47,988 nucleotides of DNA, taken from positions 14,979-62,966 of the forward strand of contig DBWR01000033.1 of the NCBI GenBank assembly GCA_002309305.1, written 5' to 3'. Below are positions 33,070 to 41,056 of this stretch, in pieces (within the stretch, counting starts at the first letter, position 1; the number at the start of each line of letters is the position of its first letter). The notes under the pieces are model-generated. The model ran no database searches and was not told where the DNA came from. It saw only the letters and a list, made by a program, of their open reading frames with translations. A program made the translations under genes and the position numbers. The DNA is from Treponema sp. UBA1233. GTDB taxonomy: Bacteria > Spirochaetota > Spirochaetia > Treponematales > Treponemataceae.

Positions 33070-33660
33070 TTACTCCAGAATCCAGAGGTGCATCAGCTGC
33101 ATCCTTTTGTTTTCCACGTCAATTTTGTCCAGAAACCTATAGCTCAAAGGAACAAACACTTTGCGGATTTCTCCGTTTTTCGTGTACTTGACGTCATTTG
33201 CCAAAAATCGGCAGCTCTCGGACAGCAAAATCTCAACGAGATAACCTGATCCGCCTTCCATTACGTTTGTGACTGTTCCGATTATATCCTCATCGGACAT
33301 ACCCGGTGCGGTACTACCCGCCGTTACGTCTTTATACCATACTGAGCAACCCTTCAGGTCCTCAATATACCACTCATCCTTCTGCAATGGATGTGCGTTT
33401 TTCCGTGGAACTACGATCTGCCACCTGTTGAATTTTGCAGCTTCTTCAGGGGTATTTATTCCACTCAATTTCATGTACAGAGTCGAGGCAGCTTCCTTAG
33501 TGTATTCAACAGCATAAGATTTGCTTGCCGTACCATCTGTCAAAGTCACTTCTTCCATATCTGCAAAATGCCCATACTCGCCGGAAGTGCTTTCTACTTT
33601 AAACTCGCCCGTAATACCGTGGGTACCCCGGACAATCCCAACAACAAACTGCTCTACCAT
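33070..33660 (-). CDS. rimM: 16S rRNA processing protein RimM
   Basis: 196 residues. A 30S assembly factor that binds S19 and the 16S 3' domain head. The N-terminal beta-barrel domain shows FVVGIVRGTHGITGEFKVES, and the C-terminal PRC-barrel shows KDEWYIEDLKGCSVW, IGTVTNVMEGGSGYLVEI and VFVPLSYRFLDKIDVENKRM. Length is slightly above the usual 165-185. Start ATG 33660 follows khpA by 10 nt. Operon position between the KH protein and trmD is the classic order. Confidence 0.95.
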   Translation of the reverse strand: MVEQFVVGIVRGTHGITGEFKVESTSGEYGHFADMEEVTLTDGTASKSYAVEYTKEAASTLYMKLSGINTPEEAAKFNRWQIVVPRKNAHPLQKDEWYIEDLKGCSVWYKDVTAGSTAPGMSDEDIIGTVTNVMEGGSGYLVEILLSESCRFLANDVKYTKNGEIRKVFVPLSYRFLDKIDVENKRMQLMHLWILE

Positions 33661-33670
33661 CTAAAACCCG

Positions 33671-33904
33671 TCAGTCCAGAATTTCCAGACTGTAGTGCCT
33701 GCCTTCTTTGCTTGCAGACGCACTCAAAACAGTACGCAGAGCCTTTGCAATACGACCGTATTTGCCAATAACCTTGCCAATATCGTCCTGGGCTACGCTC
33801 AACCTTAAAACAGGACCGCGCTCACCTTCGATTTCTGTAACAGAGACTGAAGCCGGATCATCGACCAATGATTTTGCTATGAATTCAATCAGGTCTTTTT
33901 CCAT
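33671..33904 (-). CDS. khpA: KH-domain RNA-binding protein (KhpA/YlqC)
   Basis: 77 residues, a single KH domain. MEKDLIEFIAKSLVDDPASV is followed by VLRLSVAQDDIGKVIGKYGRIAKALRTVL, with the GxxG loop as GKYG (commonly GKQG or GRQG). KhpA proteins bind RNA and in Firmicutes pair with KhpB to influence cell elongation and small-RNA regulation. It lies between rpsP and rimM as in many genomes, 17 nt after the rpsP stop. Confidence 0.93.
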   Translation of the reverse strand: MEKDLIEFIAKSLVDDPASVSVTEIEGERGPVLRLSVAQDDIGKVIGKYGRIAKALRTVLSASASKEGRHYSLEILD

Positions 33905-33921
33905 GATTCACACCCCTGTAC

Positions 33922-34188
33922 TTACTTTGAAATTGCTTCGCCTTTGGCTGAAAGGCCGGAAGCGTTAAGCAGTTTTTTGACGATTGGAGTTGGCTGGGCA
34001 CCTACGCTAAGCCAGTACTTTGCACGCTCTGCGTTCACCACAACCTGACTGTTCTCTGCTGCGATGGGGTGATACTGACCGATTTCTTCTACAGTCTCAC
34101 CGTCACGAGGCTTGCGGGCATCCTGAATCACGATACGGTAATCAGGGCGCTTCTTTGTACCAAACTTCTTAAGTCTGATTTTTACCAC
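33922..34188 (-). CDS. rpsP: 30S ribosomal protein S16
   Basis: 88 residues: VKIRLKKFGTKKRPDYRIVIQDARKPRDG, then EEIGQYHP and RAKYWLSVGAQPTPIVKKLL, all standard S16. The start is GTG at 34188, with GGAGG at 34202-34198 about 9 nt upstream. It is first in rpsP-khpA-rimM-trmD-rplS, driven by a near-consensus promoter. The about 94-nt leader contains an interleaved pair of stems that ends 2 nt before the Shine-Dalgarno, so expression is probably controlled at the RNA level. Confidence 0.97.
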   Translation of the reverse strand: MVKIRLKKFGTKKRPDYRIVIQDARKPRDGETVEEIGQYHPIAAENSQVVVNAERAKYWLSVGAQPTPIVKKLLNASGLSAKGEAISK

Positions 34189-34197
34189 TTGATTTTT

Positions 34198-34260
34198 CCT
34201 CCATTAGGTCTCTTGCGAATGGGTTCAAGACCTAAAATATATGCTGAACCCAACGGGTCC
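34198..34260 (-). promoter_or_regulatory. rpsP leader pseudoknot with competing hairpin
   Basis: Minus-strand RNA order: UGGGUUCA (34252-34245), 10 nt, UAGGUCU (34234-34228), UGAACCCA (34227-34220), 8 nt, AGACCUA (34211-34205), 2 nt, then GGAGG (34202-34198). Strand 1 pairs with strand 3 (8 bp) and strand 2 with strand 4 (7 bp), both perfect and interleaved: an H-type pseudoknot with no nucleotide between the stems. Upstream GGACCC (34260-34255) can instead pair with GGGUUC of strand 1 through a GUU loop, breaking stem 1. Confidence 0.65.
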
Positions 34261-34288
34261 ATTTATCCCACTTTAAGTAAGACGACAT

Positions 34289-34317
34289 ATTATAAGGAAA
34301 ATAAAGGATTTGGTCAA
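34289..34317 (-). promoter_or_regulatory. rpsP operon promoter
   Basis: Minus strand TTGACC (34317-34312, 5 of 6), 17-nt spacer, perfect TATAAT (34294-34289). Start predicted near 34282, giving about a 94-nt leader. It lies 16 nt after the stop of the EAL gene. Confidence 0.8.
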
Positions 34318-34332
34318 TCAGATGGAGCCAGT

Positions 34333-36810
34333 TTAAGAGACATTATATTTTTTTACTTCAGAACCGGGAATCGGCTTGCTGAAGTAGTATCCCTGGATTA
34401 CGTCGCAGTCGAATGTCTTGAGCTTTTCATACTGCCACTTTTCTTCGATTCCTTCCGCGATGAGCTTCATGCCCAGGCTGTGGACCATATTTATGATGTT
34501 TTGTATCAATACGTCCTTTCCGTCGTGCAGGTAGACGTCCACCATGGTCTTGTCGATTTTGACCACTCCAACGGGAAGGTATGCCAGATAGCTGATTGAA
34601 GAATATCCGGTGCCAAAGTCGTCCAGCGCAAGTGAAACCCCAAGTTCGTCAAGCTGCTTGAACAGTTTGGCTGAATCCTGGTCGTTTCCAAGGAAGAGGC
34701 TTTCGGTGATTTCTATCTCTATCATTTCCGGCGGAATGTTGTATTTTTCAAGCAAACCGCGCAAAAAGTCCACATAACCGGTATCCACAATCTGTCCTGC
34801 GGAATAGTTTATGGCAAAGCGTCTGAGAGGGATTCCTTCGTCACGCATGGAAGCCATCTGCTTTATGACCTTTTCCGTCATGATCCTTCCGATTTTTGTG
34901 ATGAAGCCGTTGTTTTCCGCAATTGGAATGAATAGGGCGGGGGAAATAGGATGATCCTTGAGGCGGCACAGGGATTCGTATCCGAAAATCTCTCCAGTGA
35001 TTGCATCTATCTGCGGCTGGAAGAACGGCACGAAACCGTCCTGCTTGCATGCATCCTCCAGAATGCGCACGATCTCCTTTGTGTTGCGGATTTCATCTCC
35101 CATCTCCTTGGTAAAGAAGACATAGTTGGATTTGCCGCCGGTTTTTGCATTCAGCAGCGCATAATCCACGGAAGTCATCACTTCGTCAACAGAAAGCTTG
35201 GATTCGACAGGAACATTGAATATGCCGAATTTGGTGTTTACGGTAAATGTAACTCCGTTGAACGTAACCGGAATGGAAAGGAATGTCTGCTTGATGTAGT
35301 CAAAGTGTGTGCTGACGTCGCTCAAGTAGCCCTTCAGGTAGATTATGATGAATTCACTGTTGTCCCTGGCAATGCAGTAATCGTCGTTTTCCATGTCCAG
35401 GAGCAGGTGGCCGATTTTTGTAAGTATGAAGTCTCCGCATGCGTGTGTGTAGGCATCGTTTATGCTGCGGAAATTGCTGATGTTTATCTTGAGTACGGAG
35501 AAACGCCTGCCGCTTTCCAGAAGTTCGCTGATGGTCTGGTGTGCCGTCTGGATTTTCGGAAGGCCCGTCATGAAGTCGTGGTCAATCATGTATTTGAGCT
35601 GCTGGTGTGAGGAAGAAAGCTCTGACTGCATGATTCTTGACAGATGACGTTCAAGCCCTACTGTCAGGAGTATTGCCGCAACCCCGGAAAGAATCATTAT
35701 CAGGGAGATTATCAGCATGCCGTTTTCAATCCAGAACAGACTGTAACGGTTAATCCATACAGTGCCAATCGGCAGCACGGATTTCTTAAGGTTGTACTTC
35801 TTGAGTATCTTGTAGTCAAAGCAGAAACGGTTCATGCTCTTTGTGTAAAGCTCTATGTTTTTTGGTGACTTTCCAGAAAAAATTGAAAGTATCGTCTGAC
35901 CTGCCTGCCTGCCGTAAGCCTCCATGTCCAGAACAAGTCCGCCCGCAAAACCGTGGCCTATGCATTCCGAGATTGTGGTGTAGACCGGAATCTGAGAGCA
36001 GTTTGAAACCATCTCGCACAATTCGTATGCATTGTAATGGTTTCCATCCGCATCATCATAGCCGGAAAGGCAAAGAAGGATGGAGCTCTTGTCGAGGCTG
36101 CGGATTTCCTTTTCAAATTCATATCTTGTCAAATCGGAAGTGCTGACTGATTCAAACGTCATTTCCGGGAACGACATCTTGAGTGACATGAACTGTTCCA
36201 AGTCAGTCTTGCCCGTGATGGAACTGTCGTGTATGGCTACAATAGTTTTTGCATCCGGGTTTTGTTCCATGGCGACTTTAACGGTTTTTTCAATATACAG
36301 GTGTTCAATTGAGCCTGTTATGAGTGGGTTTTCCACCGCACGGTGCGCATGGTCTATGTCACCTATGCCGATGAAATAAACCGGCGTTTCGGCAAAGAGG
36401 TCTTCAAGATGGCTTTCGACATAATAAAGGGCTTCGTCGTCACCGGCTATTATTGCGTCGTATTTGTTGTGGTGTTTAATCCTGTACTCAAGCAGCTGAT
36501 GGAAAAGCCGTGCGTTTTCTTCATCGGGATAATCCCTGGAATTCATGGAGATGACATCGAGCCATACGTCAGCCGGATCAAACACTGACAGGAGGCCTTT
36601 CTTTTGGCTTGATACGGAGGGAACCTCATCGTTGAATGAAGTGATGAATAAAACCCTTTTGTCTGGAAATGTTGTGGAATTGCTTTTGTCAAACAATGAA
36701 GAAGCGGAAATCTGGAATGTCCTGCACAAAAGAAGAATTCCAGCAAGGACAACAAGTGAGGCAACTATACTGATGATAAGAAGAACAATCTTCTTTCTCT
36801 TTTTCCTCAT
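34333..36810 (-). CDS. Membrane sensor with degenerate GGDEF and intact-looking EAL domain
   Basis: 825 residues. TM1 about 8-29; residues 50-345 form a periplasmic ABC-substrate-binding-like sensor (RVLFITSFNDEVPSV ... YDAIIAGDDEALYYV); TM2 about 362-385. The GGDEF domain (about 405-560) keeps the fold but the active motif reads RDNSEF at 482-487, so cyclase activity is unlikely. The EAL domain (about 585-815) has E-S-L at 612-614, N668, E-I-T-E at 700-703, DDFGTGYS from 730 and EGIE, the metal and catalytic set of c-di-GMP phosphodiesterases. It probably lowers c-di-GMP in response to a periplasmic ligand. It ends just before the rpsP promoter. Confidence 0.92.
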   Translation of the reverse strand: MRKKRKKIVLLIISIVASLVVLAGILLLCRTFQISASSLFDKSNSTTFPDKRVLFITSFNDEVPSVSSQKKGLLSVFDPADVWLDVISMNSRDYPDEENARLFHQLLEYRIKHHNKYDAIIAGDDEALYYVESHLEDLFAETPVYFIGIGDIDHAHRAVENPLITGSIEHLYIEKTVKVAMEQNPDAKTIVAIHDSSITGKTDLEQFMSLKMSFPEMTFESVSTSDLTRYEFEKEIRSLDKSSILLCLSGYDDADGNHYNAYELCEMVSNCSQIPVYTTISECIGHGFAGGLVLDMEAYGRQAGQTILSIFSGKSPKNIELYTKSMNRFCFDYKILKKYNLKKSVLPIGTVWINRYSLFWIENGMLIISLIMILSGVAAILLTVGLERHLSRIMQSELSSSHQQLKYMIDHDFMTGLPKIQTAHQTISELLESGRRFSVLKINISNFRSINDAYTHACGDFILTKIGHLLLDMENDDYCIARDNSEFIIIYLKGYLSDVSTHFDYIKQTFLSIPVTFNGVTFTVNTKFGIFNVPVESKLSVDEVMTSVDYALLNAKTGGKSNYVFFTKEMGDEIRNTKEIVRILEDACKQDGFVPFFQPQIDAITGEIFGYESLCRLKDHPISPALFIPIAENNGFITKIGRIMTEKVIKQMASMRDEGIPLRRFAINYSAGQIVDTGYVDFLRGLLEKYNIPPEMIEIEITESLFLGNDQDSAKLFKQLDELGVSLALDDFGTGYSSISYLAYLPVGVVKIDKTMVDVYLHDGKDVLIQNIINMVHSLGMKLIAEGIEEKWQYEKLKTFDCDVIQGYYFSKPIPGSEVKKYNVS

Positions 36811-36953
36811 AATACCCCATAATGCCGATAACCGCTTTCCTACTTATATAGTAAGTCCTATTTGAAAAAAAAGCAAATGAAAAATGAAAAAAATCAAAAG
36901 TTTTTTTACGTAGTAACAGTAAAGTCTGAATTAAGGATTATGAATGTAGGTTA
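36811..36953. other. 143-bp spacer between the EAL gene and the TIGR03545-type gene
   Basis: AT-rich, with A runs. A dyad ACTTA-tatag-TAAGT (about 36841-36855) lies upstream of the EAL gene. No confident promoter or terminator was seen. Confidence 0.3.
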
Positions 36954-39620
36954 CTACCGTCCAAAGAGCCCTTTTCCTATATCCATGAGCCCGTTGGAAA
37001 TCTTGTCCTTTGAATCCTCTTTTTCCTCGTCGTCCTTTTCGTCCTCACCGTCCGCCTTTTCTTCGGTCTTTTTGGGAGTTCCGAATACGTTGCCCAGAGA
37101 ATCCTTGAGGCTGTCAGTGACTTGCTGCTTTACTTCGGATGTTTTTTCCTGAACAAATTCGGTCGCCTTTTCCTTTGCATCTTCTATCGCCTTGTTCGCC
37201 TGATCCTTGAGCCAGTTCTCGACTTCCTTCTGCTTCTTTTCAAGCAGGTTCTGGATGTCGGCAAGACGTACGTTCTGCAAATCTATGTCGCCTTCTATTC
37301 CAAAGAATTCCTTTGTCTTGATGATGAATTCGTTTTCTGATTCGTTGAGCTCTTTTGAAAGCCGTGCGAGTGCCGCTTCCTTTGCATCCTTTCCAATTTC
37401 CATGACTATGGCCTTGAGGGAATTGATAAATTGTTCCGCAAAGTTTCCGGTCAGGGACATCTTGAGTCCGTTTGCCTTGCTGTAGCCCACATCGTATGAG
37501 ATGTTCAGGTTGTCCACGCTTGCAAGACCCACCCGGTAGTATTTTGTGACAAGCTCGTTCTTGAAACCGTCGGTAGTGAGTGAGACAGGATCCAGAATGA
37601 GGGTTCCTCCCGCCGTAAATCCTGCCGGATCAAAAGTGGCACGTGCCTTGAGCTGCATTTCTCCATTTATTGATGGAACTCCGCTTAAAGTTGCGATTCT
37701 GGTTCCGTCCATGGCCGCCTTAAATCCTGAGCCCGTGTAGTTGAGTGCGACAAGAGGAGCGGAAGAAGCCGTCCTTGTGTCCACCGTAACTGTACCGGAA
37801 TGCTGCAGGTTGTTTATGCTGAGCCAGATGTTTCCCGTTGTGGGTTTGTTCCTTACATCCTGATTGTTGGAAACCTCGGTGATGCGTACGTCAAATCCTG
37901 TTCCCTGTGCGCGTATGTTTTCTATGAGGAAGCTCGGGTACTCCTGCGAATACCAGAAAGTCGTTCCCGCCATGCGCTTGCTTTCCTTTTTCTCCTTCTT
38001 TGGCTTTGCGTCTGACTTTGCCTTCATCTCCTGAACGAGAGCCAGTCCGTCCTGGACATAGGGATAATATTCGCCAAGCATGTTGTAGGCCACAGTATCA
38101 AGCGCCTCATTGAAAAGCTGGTCCAGGTTCTTGATTGTTCCTGTTAGGGTGGTGAGCCTTTCCTTGACATAATCGTAGTCTGCCTTTACGGTTGAAGTGA
38201 CATTTTCCGCCATGTTCCTGACACCGTCCGCATCCGTCTTTACTTCGTTTACAAGCAGTTCCGCTGTATTCTTAAGGGATTTGCTCTGTTCTATTGCGAC
38301 GGAAATCTTTTCGTAGGCGTCCTTCATGGCCTGCACGTCTTCCGGGTTCCTGAAGTCGAATGACTTTACGCTTATGGTCTGGAGGTTCTTTACCGTCTCT
38401 GCAAATTCATTTATCTGTGCTTCTATTTCTTCCGGCTTGGCCTTCCATTTTTCTATGAGGGCCTGTGAGTAATCGATGGAATCCTTTACGACTGTTGGTG
38501 AGTTGATGTGTGCCTTTGCATTTGCGATTATGCTTTCCAGATCCGATCCGCCAAGAATGTCATAGGCCTGGTTTTGAAGTTCCCTTATAGCATTGTTTGC
38601 GCGTGCCTTTACTTCCTTCATGAATTCGGAATCTTCTTCCGGGTCTTTTTTGGGAAGCTCGCAGCTGTAGGTTCTGTCGGTGTTCCATTTGATTCCCGAT
38701 GCCTCAAGGTTTTCCGCCACAAATTTCTTGCGCAATGCCTGGACAAGGTTAAAGTCAAGCTGAATCTTTCCCACTTCAAACAGGTTTTTCATGACACGGT
38801 TTTTGTTACCAACCTGAAGTCCGTTTACCGTGATTGAAGCATCAAGGATTTTTACATCCACGCTTTCAACGTCGGTTTTTGCCTGGAATATCGCCTCACA
38901 GATGGATATGATTCCTTTTTGCACGATTACGTTCTTGAATGCGATGACTGTAGCCACCGATCCGAAAATAAGGACCAAAAGCGCAATCAGAGGGATTAGG
39001 CGGACTCTGGCCTTGCTCTGCTTTTTGATTTCCTTTCCCAGCAGGGCATATTTCTTGAATTCCTTTTTGGTGAACATCCTGTCTGCTGGAATGGCATAAA
39101 AATCCGGTTTTTTGGGATTGGCTCCCTTTACAAACAGGGCCGCAACTGAACGCTGGTCTTCCGGAATGTAGAGTTTCTTCAGTATGTGGCGTCTGAATGC
39201 TTTTTCGCTGTAGGTCTTCCTCATAGGGAGTGGAAGTTTTGAAACCGGGAATTCCCTCTTTCTTCTTTTCTTTTTGCTATCAGGAACACCGCCCAGATTT
39301 ATGGTAGAAACTTCGGTTCCCGCATCAGGATTTCCGACCAGTTCGTCTTCTTCGTCATCTTCCTCTTCGTATAATTCATCCTCAAGGTCCTCTTCTTCAA
39401 CCAGGGAAGTGCTTTCTTCAACCGGAGATTCGCTCTCTTCGACCGGGGACTCGCTTTCTTCAACCAGGGAAGTGCTCTCTTCAACCGGAGATTCGCTTTG
39501 TTCAACCGGGGGGTTGCTTTGTTCAACCGGAGTATCGCTCTGTTCAACTGGGGGAGTGCCCTGTTCTTCCTGGGGGGTGATTTCTTCGTCTTCGCGGCGT
39601 TTTTCGTCTTCTTCCATCAT
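36954..39620 (-). CDS. TIGR03545-type membrane protein with heptapeptide-repeat N-terminus
   Basis: 888 residues. Residues 1-about 95 are disordered and acidic, with eight tandem heptads like PVEQSxx/PVEESxS/LVEESES. A basic stretch and one TM (about 208-230, LIPLIALLVLIFGSVATVIA) follow. The remainder is periplasmic: AsmA-like beta segments (VESVDVKILDASITVNGLQVGN; ASGIKW; TFWYSQEYPSFLIENIRAQG), long helical coiled-coil stretches (about 310-520) and an acidic/basic C-terminal tail. This fits the uncharacterised TIGR03545 family, which occurs beside TIGR03546, as here. The start ATG overlaps the partner's stop (ATGA). AsmA-like proteins are linked to envelope lipid transport; that role is only suggested. 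Confidence 0.8.
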   Translation of the reverse strand: MMEEDEKRREDEEITPQEEQGTPPVEQSDTPVEQSNPPVEQSESPVEESTSLVEESESPVEESESPVEESTSLVEEEDLEDELYEEEDDEEDELVGNPDAGTEVSTINLGGVPDSKKKRRKREFPVSKLPLPMRKTYSEKAFRRHILKKLYIPEDQRSVAALFVKGANPKKPDFYAIPADRMFTKKEFKKYALLGKEIKKQSKARVRLIPLIALLVLIFGSVATVIAFKNVIVQKGIISICEAIFQAKTDVESVDVKILDASITVNGLQVGNKNRVMKNLFEVGKIQLDFNLVQALRKKFVAENLEASGIKWNTDRTYSCELPKKDPEEDSEFMKEVKARANNAIRELQNQAYDILGGSDLESIIANAKAHINSPTVVKDSIDYSQALIEKWKAKPEEIEAQINEFAETVKNLQTISVKSFDFRNPEDVQAMKDAYEKISVAIEQSKSLKNTAELLVNEVKTDADGVRNMAENVTSTVKADYDYVKERLTTLTGTIKNLDQLFNEALDTVAYNMLGEYYPYVQDGLALVQEMKAKSDAKPKKEKKESKRMAGTTFWYSQEYPSFLIENIRAQGTGFDVRITEVSNNQDVRNKPTTGNIWLSINNLQHSGTVTVDTRTASSAPLVALNYTGSGFKAAMDGTRIATLSGVPSINGEMQLKARATFDPAGFTAGGTLILDPVSLTTDGFKNELVTKYYRVGLASVDNLNISYDVGYSKANGLKMSLTGNFAEQFINSLKAIVMEIGKDAKEAALARLSKELNESENEFIIKTKEFFGIEGDIDLQNVRLADIQNLLEKKQKEVENWLKDQANKAIEDAKEKATEFVQEKTSEVKQQVTDSLKDSLGNVFGTPKKTEEKADGEDEKDDEEKEDSKDKISNGLMDIGKGLFGR

Positions 39621-40135
39621 ATCAGCTCTCCCTGTGCAATGTCAGCGATTTTTCTTATAAGCGGAATCTTTCCGATGGCCTTAATGAACTTTATGTTTTT
39701 GAGTTTTCCACCGATGTAGCGTCTCCAGATAAAGGTAAAGAGCCTGGAAAACAGATATAGCGGAACATAGGCGCATATTCCGCAGATGAGGCAGCCCATG
39801 ACTATGGTGTTGTTTATCTTGGTGAATGCGACAAATGGAATGTTGATGAGCTTGGTCATGGTATCCTGCATTGCCGGATGAGTCAAAACCCAGTAGCCTA
39901 TCTGGTCAAAAAGAGGATCCGCAACCCCCGCAAAAAGGGATACGACAAGAACTGCAAGTGAAAAGACTCCCCTCTGAATCCTCATGAAGAAAATCAAGAC
40001 AAAAAGTATGTACCACAGGGCATTATCTTTGGGAAGAAAACCCAAAATGACACCCCAGGCAAATGCATGTGCGATTTCTGCCGGCGCCGTATTCGAACAC
40101 AGAGCCCTAACCAATTTTACCAAAGCTTTTATCAT
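39617..40135 (-). CDS. TIGR03546-type integral membrane protein
   Basis: 172 residues from ATG 40135. An ATG at 40144 would add three residues but lies in the -10 box. Membrane segments fall at about 23-45, 49-70 and 108-130, with a DUF2062-like N-terminal pattern (SNTAPAEIAHAFAWGVILGFLPKDNALW) and a basic C-terminus. It pairs with the TIGR03545-type gene through a 4-nt overlap. The -10 TATAAT (40148-40143) is 7 nt before the ATG and no Shine-Dalgarno is visible, so the message may be leaderless. Function unknown. Confidence 0.82.
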   Translation of the reverse strand: MIKALVKLVRALCSNTAPAEIAHAFAWGVILGFLPKDNALWYILFVLIFFMRIQRGVFSLAVLVVSLFAGVADPLFDQIGYWVLTHPAMQDTMTKLINIPFVAFTKINNTIVMGCLICGICAYVPLYLFSRLFTFIWRRYIGGKLKNIKFIKAIGKIPLIRKIADIAQGELI

Positions 40136-40142
40136 AAATACC

Positions 40143-40148
40143 ATTATA
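40143..40148 (-). promoter_or_regulatory. -10 box adjoining the TIGR03546-type start codon
   Basis: TATAAT on the minus strand with ATG 7 nt downstream (40135). The -35 region is weak (TTTCTT at 17 nt). It is divergent from a similar box at 40205-40210. Confidence 0.5.
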
Positions 40149-40204
40149 TCACGAGTGGTTTAAAAAAGAAAGTTAAATCTTAAGACTAAATACATAATTC
40201 ATGA

Positions 40205-40210
40205 TATAAT
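40205..40210 (+). promoter_or_regulatory. -10 box adjoining the SDR start codon
   Basis: TATAAT with ATG 40218 starting 7 nt after it and only TATTTTT between. TTAAGA at 40180-40185 is a possible -35 at 19-nt spacing. Confidence 0.5.
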
Positions 40211-40217
40211 TATTTTT

Positions 40218-41042
40218 ATGAAAAGAATCATTATCGTAACCGGGGCGTCCAGCGGGATGGGAGTTTGTTTTGCACGTCAGCTGGCGGAAGAAAGTGCTGG
40301 TGGAAAGGTTATTCCCAGCGATGAAATATGGATTGTGGCTCGCAGGGAAGACCGGCTTTTGGAAACCAAGGGTTTAATAGAAGAAGATGCAAAAAATCAT
40401 GAGCATTATCCTGCTGTAAAAGTCATTCCCCTTGATATATCTGGAAAATCGGGGGCACTTGCATTCAGGGAGCATCTGGACAGGGAGACGGCATCCGGGG
40501 AATTTGAAGTTTCCGTCCTTGTGAATAACGCAGGCTTTGGCACATACGGTGAGTTTGCTTCCACAGATACTGAACGAGAGATGGACATGGTTGACCTTGA
40601 CTGTACCTCGCTTACGGGAATCACGGGCTTTTGCCTTCCATACATGAGGCAGGGCGGGCGAATCATCAACACGGCATCCCTTGCGTCGTTTATGCCATTG
40701 GGGAATTTTGCGGTTTACGGGGCATGCAAGGCTTATGTCCTGAGTTTTTCCATAGCTCTGGCGGCAGAATTGAGCCAAAAGGGAATATCGGTTACGGCTC
40801 TTTGTCCGGGACCTGTCAGCACTGAGTTTGCAAACGTCGCTTCCAAAGGGGCTAGAAAGGAAGTCAGACACGGGCTTTCTCCAGAAAAAACGGTTGCCCA
40901 CTGCATCAAGAGCTCACGAAAGGGAAGACATTATTCCATGTGGGCGTTCAAGTGGAAGTTCAAGGCATTTGCAAGCAGGTTCATCGGCCGTTATGCGGGT
41001 GCATGGTTTACGTGGAAGTACTGCAAGCGTCCAAGCAATTGA
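40218..41042 (+). CDS. Short-chain dehydrogenase/reductase
   Basis: 274 residues, classical SDR. NAD(P)-binding TGASSGMG at about 8-15, Arg-containing VARREDRL consistent with NADP preference, NNAGFG, active-site Ser in NTASLASFMP, and Y-x-x-x-K as YGACK, followed by PGPVSTEF. The C-terminal about 40 residues (KWKFKAFASRFIGRYAGAWF) are basic and amphipathic and could touch the membrane. Resembles DltE/YqjQ-like SDRs of unknown substrate. No Shine-Dalgarno is seen; the -10 box is 7 nt before the start. Confidence 0.92.
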   Translation: MKRIIIVTGASSGMGVCFARQLAEESAGGKVIPSDEIWIVARREDRLLETKGLIEEDAKNHEHYPAVKVIPLDISGKSGALAFREHLDRETASGEFEVSVLVNNAGFGTYGEFASTDTEREMDMVDLDCTSLTGITGFCLPYMRQGGRIINTASLASFMPLGNFAVYGACKAYVLSFSIALAAELSQKGISVTALCPGPVSTEFANVASKGARKEVRHGLSPEKTVAHCIKSSRKGRHYSMWAFKWKFKAFASRFIGRYAGAWFTWKYCKRPSN

Positions 41043-41056
41043 TTTGAGCTGAATGA

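Noticed and set aside
34951..35610. 219-codon plus-strand frame opposite the EAL/GGDEF gene
   Set aside because: It lies entirely antisense to a clear EAL protein, has no domain signature or ribosome site and has Val/Cys-rich composition typical of an antisense shadow.
36954..40135. TIGR03545/46-type pair considered as a phage or secretion module
   Set aside because: No phage or secretion genes nearby; the pair is a conserved chromosomal feature with AsmA-like and small membrane-protein architecture.
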